A stretch of 18,989 nucleotides of DNA, taken from positions 1-18,989 of the forward strand of contig JAGWIL010000013.1 in assembly GCA_028866335.1 (NCBI GenBank). The letters run 5' to 3'. Shown piece after piece: positions 13,083 to 18,989 of this stretch. Position 1 is the stretch's first letter. Each line of letters begins with the position of its first letter. A program made the translations under genes and the position numbers. The notes below the pieces were generated by a model. The model saw only the letters and a list, made by a program, of their open reading frames with translations, did not search any database and was not told the origin of the DNA. Source of the stretch: Rhodospirillales bacterium. GTDB lineage: Bacteria; Pseudomonadota; Alphaproteobacteria; Acetobacterales; Acetobacteraceae.

Positions 13083-14737
13083 TGGCACAACAGGATGTCT
13101 TGCAAGAATTCCTCGTCTCGCTCGGGTTCAAGATCCAGGGCCAGCAGGACTTTGAACGTCGCGTGGATGGCACCACGGTGGTGGTCGAGAAACTCGGCCT
13201 CGCCGCCATGGCCGCGGCAGCCGCCGTCAGTACGGCCTTCATCAAGATCAGCGATCAGTTGGAGCAGCTGTACTTCGCCAGCCAACGCACCGGCGCGTCG
13301 GTCGAGAACATCAAGGCGTTCAGCTATGCCGTCACCCAGATGGGCGGAAGTGCCCAGGGAGCGCGGGATGCGATCGAGGGCCTTGCTCGATTCATGCGCA
13401 ACAGCCCTGGCGGTGAAGGGCTCATGCACTCGATCGGCGTGCAGACGCGCGAGAGCAACGGCGCGCTGCGCGACACGGAAACCATCCTCGATGATCTGGG
13501 CAAGACCTTCCGCGGGATGCCCTACTACCGCGCGAATGCCTACGCCGGTTTGCTGGGCATCGACGAAAAGACCTTGCAGGCGATGATTCGCGGGATCGGG
13601 GACTACAGCCAGCGCTACCGGGATCTTCTCTCGGCCGTCGGACTCAACACCGAGGAAGCGGCGCGCGCGAGCAACCAGTTCTGGACCGGACTCCGGGAGA
13701 TCGGGTCAATCATGGAAGTGCTGGCCATGAAGACCGTCGGCCGGTTGGAAGACGCCATGCTCGACCTAGTCGGCTGGTTCCAGGGCCTGGACGCCAACGG
13801 GAAACTGGTCATCGAGTCGCTGGGCGGGATTGCGGCGGCGATGGTTGTCCTGAACAGCACATTCCTCCGCTCTCCGGTCGGTATCATCCTGTCCCTTGGG
13901 ACTGCCCTGCTGACGCTCTACGACGACTACAAGACCTGGCGCGAGGGTGGCCAGTCCCTGATTGACTGGGGCAAGTGGCAGCCCGAGATCGAGATGGCCA
14001 GCAAGGCGGTCGAGAAGCTCGGCAGCCTGCTGACCTCGACCTACCAGAAGATGCAGGACCTCGCCCGTTCTCACCTGGGCGGAACAGGGTTCTGGGATAC
14101 CGTCGGGGCAGTCGTCACCCGGGGCATGGCCGCTATGGGCAACAAGGAAGCCATCGACGCCTGGAATGCGATGCACCCGCACGAACAGATCAGCGCGTCG
14201 GGTGGCAAGATGCCGCGCAACGAGCGGAACAACAACCCCGGCAATCTGATGTTCCATGGGCAGCCGGGCGCGCGGCGCGGGGCGGATGACTTCGCGGTCT
14301 TCGACACCCCCGAGAATGGCATGGCAGCGTTCTCGCGCCAGCTTCAGCTGTACGGCGCCAAGGGCAATGACACGGTCGCGGGCATCATCAACACCTACAA
14401 TCCGCCGCACGCCAAGGGCAACAGTCCACGGATCACGGCCAACTACATCAGCCGGGTCGCTGGATTCCTGGGCGTCGATCCCTATGCCCACCTGGACATG
14501 CGCAACGCAGCGGTCCGTGCCAACACCATGACCGCCATGATCGGCGTCGAGGGTGGTGGACGGAACCACTACACCGACGCCCAGATTGCCGCCGGCGCTG
14601 CCGTGACCCTCAGCCAGACCAACAACATCACCGTCAACGGCGGTGGTGACGGGGCATCGGTGGGTGCACACGTCGGCGTGGCTGTGAACGACAGCAACGC
14701 GCGCCTCGTGCGTGAGTTGCGGAGCGCTGTGCAATGA
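13082..14737 (+). CDS. Tape measure protein with C-terminal lysozyme-like ('structural protein P5'-type) domain, 551 aa
   Basis: The N-terminal two thirds are long helices (for example EKLGLAAMAAAAAVSTAFIK and ISDQLEQLYFASQRTGASVE). Two hydrophobic segments lie at about residues 240-283 (LGGIAAAMVVLNSTF; PVGIILSLGTALLTLY). This is the usual make-up of a tape measure that sets tail length. Residues about 375-505 form a separate domain: RNERNNNPGNLMF, ADDFAVFDTPENGMAAFSRQ, then a stretch with INTYNPP, ISRVAGFLGVDP and AMIGVEGG. This resembles the virion domain annotated as structural protein P5 or lysozyme-like, perhaps acting on peptidoglycan during DNA entry; activity is inference. A final Gly/Asn-rich tail follows. 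The gene is short for a tape measure, so a short tail is expected. The start is coupled by TGATG; GAGGAG (13073-13078) sits close. Confidence 0.87.
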   Translation: MAQQDVLQEFLVSLGFKIQGQQDFERRVDGTTVVVEKLGLAAMAAAAAVSTAFIKISDQLEQLYFASQRTGASVENIKAFSYAVTQMGGSAQGARDAIEGLARFMRNSPGGEGLMHSIGVQTRESNGALRDTETILDDLGKTFRGMPYYRANAYAGLLGIDEKTLQAMIRGIGDYSQRYRDLLSAVGLNTEEAARASNQFWTGLREIGSIMEVLAMKTVGRLEDAMLDLVGWFQGLDANGKLVIESLGGIAAAMVVLNSTFLRSPVGIILSLGTALLTLYDDYKTWREGGQSLIDWGKWQPEIEMASKAVEKLGSLLTSTYQKMQDLARSHLGGTGFWDTVGAVVTRGMAAMGNKEAIDAWNAMHPHEQISASGGKMPRNERNNNPGNLMFHGQPGARRGADDFAVFDTPENGMAAFSRQLQLYGAKGNDTVAGIINTYNPPHAKGNSPRITANYISRVAGFLGVDPYAHLDMRNAAVRANTMTAMIGVEGGGRNHYTDAQIAAGAAVTLSQTNNITVNGGGDGASVGAHVGVAVNDSNARLVRELRSAVQ

Positions 14738-15393
14738 GCAAGGCCGGGGATCTGATCTCGTCGCAGGTCGGCAGCCTCGTTGCCGTCGCGTCGAATGCCG
14801 TCGGAGGCTTTGCGTCGGCTGCCATCGGCGGAGTAGCCATCCGGCAGAACCGATCTATTGCCGGGATCATCCCGGACGTGACCATCGAGGAAAGCCACCG
14901 CGATGAACTGGTGATCACTGAGCATCCCGTTGAGCAAGGGGCCCAAGTCTCGGACCACGCCTACAAAGCACCCGCCGAGGTGATCGCGCGCTACGGCTGG
15001 AGCAACAGCAACGCCTCTCTCGCGGGAGGTGTTGCGGGACTGCTGGGCCAGACCGTGACCAACGCTCCAGACGTGGCCGAGGTGTATCAGACCCTGCTGG
15101 CGCTCCAGGCTTCACGACAGCCGTTCGACCTGATCACCGGGAAGCGGGTCTACAACAACATGCTGATCCGCAGCCTGCAACTGCACACCGACGCCGCGAC
15201 CGAGAATGCCCTGATGGTCACAGCGGTCATGCGGCAGGTGATCCTGGTGGACACGCAGACCACGACACTGAAGCCCGCCAATCAGGCTCAGCCGCAGATC
15301 ACCGCGGCGATCGCCAATCAGGGAACGGTAGCGCCGGTGCAGCGCAGTAGCCTGCTGCTTCGCGGCGCCCAAGCATTGGGCTTGTCGCCATGA
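14734..15393 (+). CDS. Dit-like baseplate/tail protein, 219 aa
   Basis: After an Ala/Gly/Val-rich lead (residues 1-45), the segment DVTIEESHRDELVITEHPVE, then QGAQVSDHAYKAPAEV and YGWSNS, matches the Dit-like N-terminal domain. The later stretches VYQTLLALQASRQPFDLITG and NNMLIRSLQLHTDAATENAL agree. In myoviruses this protein links the tube end and the baseplate hub. The start overlaps the tape measure stop as ATGA and the end overlaps the plug gene the same way. The first 40 residues look helical and hydrophobic and may contact the tape measure. Confidence 0.88.
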   Translation: MSKAGDLISSQVGSLVAVASNAVGGFASAAIGGVAIRQNRSIAGIIPDVTIEESHRDELVITEHPVEQGAQVSDHAYKAPAEVIARYGWSNSNASLAGGVAGLLGQTVTNAPDVAEVYQTLLALQASRQPFDLITGKRVYNNMLIRSLQLHTDAATENALMVTAVMRQVILVDTQTTTLKPANQAQPQITAAIANQGTVAPVQRSSLLLRGAQALGLSP

Positions 15394-15704
15394 GCTTCAG
15401 CCTGTTCGAGATCCCGCTGACCGCGCAGGCGCAGAAGTTCCGCACCACGCTGGGCGGAACGGTCTACACCTTCACGCTGGTCTGGCGCAACGACTCTCAA
15501 GGCGGCTGGGTGCTGAACATCGGCGACGCGCAGAACAATCAGCTGGTGCAAGGCATCCCGCTGGTCACCGGCGTGGACCTGCTGGGCCAGTATGCCTACC
15601 TGGGATTTCCGGGGAAATTGGTCGTGCAGAGTGACGGCCAGAACCTCGCGCCGACCTATGCCGGGCTCGGCACTACCAGCAAGCTCTACTTCATCCCGCA
15701 CTGA
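15390..15704 (+). CDS. Baseplate plug protein (DUF6983-like), 104 aa
   Basis: A small beta-rich protein: MSFSLFEIPLTAQAQKFRTT, LGGTVYTFTLVWRNDSQGGW, LNIGDAQNNQLVQGIPLVTG and DLLGQYAYLGFPGKL. This is the pattern of phage baseplate plug proteins placed between Dit-like and hub genes, which seal the centre of the baseplate. It overlaps the Dit-like gene by ATGA and the hub gene by TGATG. Confidence 0.85.
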   Translation: MSFSLFEIPLTAQAQKFRTTLGGTVYTFTLVWRNDSQGGWVLNIGDAQNNQLVQGIPLVTGVDLLGQYAYLGFPGKLVVQSDGQNLAPTYAGLGTTSKLYFIPH

Positions 15705-16642
15705 TGTCCACTCAGTTCATACGCGCATGCTCGCTGGCCGTAGGACCTGCCGCGGGCGGGCAGGGGCTCGACCTGTCGAACCTGCGGATCCGCTTCCGCG
15801 TCACGCGCGCCGACACGCAGTCTCCCCATCACGCTGAAATCCGGGTCTACAACTTGTCCGACGACACGGCGAAGCAACTGAAGGCCTTGCAGGAATATGG
15901 GCAAGTCGTCTTGCAGGCCGGTTACCCGGAGAACATGGCGCAGATCTTCACCGGCCAGATCCGGCAGGTCAGACGAGGCCGGGAAACGCCCGTCCTGTCG
16001 TTCGTCGACATCATCGCGGCCGACGGCGATCAGGCCTATGGCTTTGCGGTCATGAACACCTCACTGGCGGCCGGCAGCACGAAACAGCAGCAGCTGAATT
16101 CCATGCTGGCGAGCGCTGGAGGTTATGGCGTGGTGGCCGGATACACGCCACCCCTGGCCGGCGGCCCGCTCCCTCGCGGCAAGGCAATGTTCGGCATGAC
16201 CCGCGACTACCTGCGCGACTTCGGCGCGACCCAGCAGGCTTCCTGGTTCGTCGAGAACGGCGCGCTAAACATGGTGCCCGTCAAGGCCACGCTGCCTTAC
16301 CCGGCGATCGTGCTGACGGCGCAGACCGGCATGATCGGCCTTCCCACCCAGACCATCGACGGCATCCAGGTTCGATGCCTGCTGAACCCTCAGATCCGCA
16401 TCGGAGGACAAGTCCAAATCGACAACAAGTCGATTCAGGAAGCCATGGTTTCGGTCGACTACACCGCCATCAATTATTTCCCGAGCCTCGATGCTGACGG
16501 CTACTACAAGGTGCTTTCCGTGAACCACGTCGGAGATACACGAGGGCAGGAGTGGTATTCGGAGCTGATCTGCCAGGGCGTTGACGGCTCGGCGTCTTTG
16601 TCGAAAAACGTGCTGGGCATCGTCCCGCCGCCGGGGCCCTGA
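15704..16642 (+). CDS. Baseplate hub protein (gp27/gpD-like), 312 aa
   Basis: The hub forms the trimeric ring under the tube and carries the spike. The sequence has the layout of hub proteins: NLRIRFRVTRADTQSPHHAE, IRVYNLSDDTAKQL, a GYPENMAQIFTGQIRQVRRG segment, then FVDIIAADGDQAY. Later parts are FGATQQASWFVENGALNMVP, a central GLPTQTIDGIQVRCLLNPQI, and the closing GYYKVLSVNHVGDTRGQEWY. The last is typical of the end of such hubs ('Y.V....H.GDTRG..W.S.'). Its position between plug and spike agrees. The start shares a base with the plug stop. Confidence 0.86.
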   Translation: MSTQFIRACSLAVGPAAGGQGLDLSNLRIRFRVTRADTQSPHHAEIRVYNLSDDTAKQLKALQEYGQVVLQAGYPENMAQIFTGQIRQVRRGRETPVLSFVDIIAADGDQAYGFAVMNTSLAAGSTKQQQLNSMLASAGGYGVVAGYTPPLAGGPLPRGKAMFGMTRDYLRDFGATQQASWFVENGALNMVPVKATLPYPAIVLTAQTGMIGLPTQTIDGIQVRCLLNPQIRIGGQVQIDNKSIQEAMVSVDYTAINYFPSLDADGYYKVLSVNHVGDTRGQEWYSELICQGVDGSASLSKNVLGIVPPPGP

Positions 16643-17316
16643 TGGATCCGCGCGAACGCTTCAGCGATCCCGGCGAGAGTCTGCGCCTCGCGGTTCAAGG
16701 CGCTCTTGCTGGTGTACAGACGGCCATTCCCGGCATCGTGCAGTCCTTCAATGCGACGCAGTGCACCGCCGTCGTCCAGCCCGCCATTCAAGCCATCGTG
16801 ACAGGCCCGACGGGTTCTGCGGTGGCGGTCAACCTGCCGCTGCTGCTGGACTGCCCTGTCGCGTTCCCCGGTGGCGGAGGGTGCACGCTGACCTTCCCAC
16901 TGGCCGCCGGCGACGAAGTGCTGGTCATCTTCGGCAGCCGTTGCATTGATGCCTGGTGGCAGTCGGGCGGGGTTCAGCCGCAAGCTGAATTCCGGATGCA
17001 CGACCTGTCCGACGGGTTCGTGATTCCTCGCGTCCGAAGCCTCCCGCATGGCATCACCATCAGCACCGCGCGCGCGCAGTTGCGCAGCGACGACGGGCTG
17101 GCATACGTCGAATTGGATCCGGCCGGGCATGTGGTCAACATCGTCGCTCCGGGCGGCGTGACGATCACCGCGCCCACCGTGCACATCACGGGGAACGTGC
17201 AGGTGGACCAGACCCTGACCAGCACCATTGACGTGGTGGGCGGAGGAAAATCGCTGAAGACCCACGTTCACTCCGGCGTGCAGTCCGGAACCTCCAACAC
17301 TGGAGCGCCCGTCTGA
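16642..17316 (+). CDS. Membrane-puncturing baseplate spike (Gp138 family), 224 aa
   Basis: The N-terminal OB-like part (GIVQSFNATQCTAVVQPAIQ, then PVAFPGGGGCTLTFPLAAGD, a DEVLVIFGSRCIDAWWQSGG segment and HDLSDGFVIP) is the Gp138/gpV-like spike pattern. Residues about 135-200 alternate valine and isoleucine (VVNIVAPGGVTITAPTVHIT, GNVQVDQTLTS), as in a trimeric beta-helix. The end is KTHVHSGVQSGTSNTGAPV. The HVH near residue 207 is the HxH motif known in such spikes to bind a metal ion near the tip. The protein is short, so the spike should be compact. It is coupled to hub and wedge genes by TGATG overlaps. Confidence 0.9.
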   Translation: MDPRERFSDPGESLRLAVQGALAGVQTAIPGIVQSFNATQCTAVVQPAIQAIVTGPTGSAVAVNLPLLLDCPVAFPGGGGCTLTFPLAAGDEVLVIFGSRCIDAWWQSGGVQPQAEFRMHDLSDGFVIPRVRSLPHGITISTARAQLRSDDGLAYVELDPAGHVVNIVAPGGVTITAPTVHITGNVQVDQTLTSTIDVVGGGKSLKTHVHSGVQSGTSNTGAPV

Positions 17317-17669
17317 TGCGATACCGCAAGCTCGACGCGAACGGGGATTACTCGTTCGGTCACTCCCAGGCCAACTTCTACGCCAACCAGGTCGAGGCCG
17401 TTGCTCAGGCCGTCTCCACGCGCCTCAAGTTGTGGGCGGGCGAGTGGTTCACCGACACGTCCGATGGAACCCCGTGGCGCACCGAGGTGCTCGGCAAGTA
17501 CACGGCCGCGACCTACGACACCGTCCTGAAGGCTCGCATTCTCGGCACCCCTGGTGTCACACAACTGAACAGCTATAGCTCGAGCATTGACCCGAACGCG
17601 CGCGCTCTGACTGTGCGCGCGACCATCAGCACCGCCTACGGCATTTCGCAGGTCACCACCACCCTATGA
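17316..17669 (+). CDS. gp25/GPW-like baseplate wedge protein, 117 aa
   Basis: MRYRKLDANGDYSFGHSQAN starts the sequence, followed by VEAVAQAVSTRLKLWAGEWF and DTSDGTPWRTEVLGKYT; the later part is TYDTVLKARILGTPGVTQLN. This order, with 'GDY.FG', a helix with 'Q.V.TRL.LW.GEWF' and 'GTPW', is that of phage gp25-like wedge proteins next to baseplate J. It acts in the inner baseplate ring that starts sheath polymerisation. The overlaps on both sides (TGATG and ATGA) show tight coupling. Confidence 0.86.
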   Translation: MRYRKLDANGDYSFGHSQANFYANQVEAVAQAVSTRLKLWAGEWFTDTSDGTPWRTEVLGKYTAATYDTVLKARILGTPGVTQLNSYSSSIDPNARALTVRATISTAYGISQVTTTL

Positions 17670-18844
17670 CTATCTCCAGCACCGCGCCGGTCATCAGCGC
17701 CACCGGCATCAGCGCGCCCGTCTATTCCGACGTCCTCGCGTTCCTGCAAGCGCAGTTCCTGGCGATCTATGGGAGCGATGCCTACCTCGGCAACGACAGT
17801 CAGGATGGCCAGTTCCTCGGGATCCTGGCCCAAGCGATCGTGGACGCAAACGCGGCCGTCATCGCCGCCTACAATGCGTTCTCACCTTCGACCGCCCAGG
17901 GTGCAGGCCTATCGTCGGTGGTAAAGATCAACGGGATCGCCCGTAACGTGCCGACGCAGTCGAGCGTGACCCTGACCATCGGCGGGACGGTGGGAACGGT
18001 CATCGCCAATGGCATCGCGCAGGACGTGAACGGGAACCAGTGGGCCTTGCCCGCCTCGATCACGATCCCGACTGGTGGCAGCATCACTGCAACTGCCTTG
18101 TGCACCACCTTCGGCAACATCACGGCGGCGGCCGGCACCATCACCCAGATCGCTACTCCGGTGCTGGGCTGGCAGACGGTCACCAATGCCGCGGCAGCGA
18201 CAGCGGGCGCCCCGGTCGAACTGGACCCTGCTTTGCGCCAGCGCCAGACAGTGAGCGTGGCCATTCCCTCCCTGACGGTCCTGGCAGGGCTCGTGGGCGC
18301 CCTGTACAGCATCAGCGGCGTGCTCAGTGTCGCCGCCTATGAGAACGACACCAACACGACCGACGGCAACGGGCTTCCGGCTCACTCCATCGCGCTGGTG
18401 GTCAACGGCGGAGACCAGGGGCTGATAGCGCAGACCATCGCCGCGAAGAAAACACCGGGCTGCTACACGCAGGGAACCACCTCGGTCTCGGTCACGGACT
18501 CAATCGGCATCCCGCACACCATCCGCTTCTACCGGCCGACCATCCAGAATATCCAGGTGGCCATCAGCCTCCACTCGCTGGCCGGCTACACTACAGTAGT
18601 GGCTGGTGAGATCCAGGCAGCCATCGCGGCATACATCAATTCCTTGGCGATCGGGCAGAACGTCATGATTACGCGGCTATATGTGCCCGCCCAACTTTCC
18701 GGATCTGCGGACTCGCTGACCTTCGAAATCGTGACGCTCACAGCCTCGCTGGTCGGCGGGACCCTGGGAACTGCTGACATCGCCGTTGGCTTCACCGGGC
18801 TCGCAGCCTGCGTGACCTCCAACATCACGATCACGGTGGTCTGA
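17666..18844 (+). CDS. Baseplate J / gp47-like wedge protein, 392 aa
   Basis: The N-terminus YSDVLAFLQAQFLAIYGSDA with DGQFLGILAQAIVDANAAVI and YNAFSPSTAQGAGLSSVVKI is the usual start of baseplate J proteins. A key central block is GWQTVTNAAAATAGAPVELD then PALRQRQ (about residues 171-194), matching the 'W..VTN..AA..G...E.D..LR.R' signature. The C-terminal domain is beta-rich (IRFYRPTIQNIQVAISLHSL) and then Gly/Thr-rich. It is an inner baseplate wedge part. It follows gp25 by an ATGA overlap and shares a base with the next start. Confidence 0.92.
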   Translation: MTISSTAPVISATGISAPVYSDVLAFLQAQFLAIYGSDAYLGNDSQDGQFLGILAQAIVDANAAVIAAYNAFSPSTAQGAGLSSVVKINGIARNVPTQSSVTLTIGGTVGTVIANGIAQDVNGNQWALPASITIPTGGSITATALCTTFGNITAAAGTITQIATPVLGWQTVTNAAAATAGAPVELDPALRQRQTVSVAIPSLTVLAGLVGALYSISGVLSVAAYENDTNTTDGNGLPAHSIALVVNGGDQGLIAQTIAAKKTPGCYTQGTTSVSVTDSIGIPHTIRFYRPTIQNIQVAISLHSLAGYTTVVAGEIQAAIAAYINSLAIGQNVMITRLYVPAQLSGSADSLTFEIVTLTASLVGGTLGTADIAVGFTGLAACVTSNITITVV

Positions 18845-18989
18845 TGGCTCTGGCGACCGACTACACCGGGCTCGTCACCAGCGAGCATGCGGACAAGCCC
18901 AAGTTCATGGCGATGGTGGCCGCGGTCGCGCAAGGCTTCGCCAACGCCACCAACGCGGCAGACTCGCTGCCCGGTTCGTTCGACCTCGA
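18844..18989 (+). CDS. DUF2612 phage protein, N-terminal part only
   Basis: The ATG at 18844 shares its A with the baseplate J stop. The frame is open to the window edge and gives 48 residues: MALATDYTGLVTSEHADKPK, FMAMVAAVAQGFANATNAAD and SLPGSFDL. The 'Y..L.TSEH..KP.F...V' then 'LPG.FDL' pattern is that of DUF2612 proteins, which commonly follow baseplate J in such phages and are probably baseplate or tail-fibre-linking parts. The gene is cut by the end of the window. Confidence 0.8.
   Translation, partial: MALATDYTGLVTSEHADKPKFMAMVAAVAQGFANATNAADSLPGSFDL

Noticed and set aside
13766..14734. A 322-residue minus-strand frame opposite the tape measure
   Set aside because: It is His/Val/Gly-rich with no recognisable motif and is explained by the codon pattern of the plus-strand gene.

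Overview
The window is the packaging, head and contractile-tail part of a myovirus genome, either a free phage or a prophage. The DNA is GC-rich with G/C-dominated third codon positions, and the protein families are typical of phages infecting Betaproteobacteria (for example Burkholderiales) or GC-rich Gammaproteobacteria. The host cannot be fixed from the sequence. No integrase, repressor, lysis or host gene lies in the window, so free phage and prophage cannot be told apart.

Layout: the window opens in the end of an unrecognised gene (1-138). A small unknown gene follows (141-365), then a Gly-Ser-repeat protein with a C-terminal domain resembling fibre-tail adaptors (369-1061). The packaging and head block is large terminase (1064-2332), DUF1073-type portal (2329-3726), Mu gpF-like head morphogenesis protein (3698-4441), DUF2213 prohead protease/scaffold (4438-5709), head cement protein (5750-6247) and major capsid protein (7171-8208). 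A GIY-YIG homing endonuclease gene on the minus strand (6264-7073) separates cement from capsid. It is the only minus-strand gene and visibly less GC-rich than its neighbours. The connector block (8211-10560) holds a STY1053-like protein, a DUF4054 adaptor, a virion morphogenesis protein, a probable head-closure protein and an LIC_12616-type neck terminator.

The tail block runs from 10564 to the window end: sheath (DUF3383), tube (DUF3277), tail assembly chaperone, a DUF6889 small protein, a short tape measure with a C-terminal lysozyme-like domain, Dit-like protein, baseplate plug, hub, spike with an HxH tip motif, gp25-like wedge, baseplate J, and the start of a DUF2612 protein.

All structural genes point the same way and most meet as ATGA or TGATG overlaps, so the cluster is probably one or a few long late transcripts with strong translational coupling. 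The clear breaks are at the cement gene and at the capsid gene, which is preceded by a hairpin plus T-run.

The points most worth checking are the homing endonuclease and its odd position, the terminator-like hairpin aimed at the capsid gene, a possible nested scaffold start, a possible -1 frameshift in the tail chaperone, and the 20-residue Gly-Ser repeats. I did not find a clearly new multi-gene system here.
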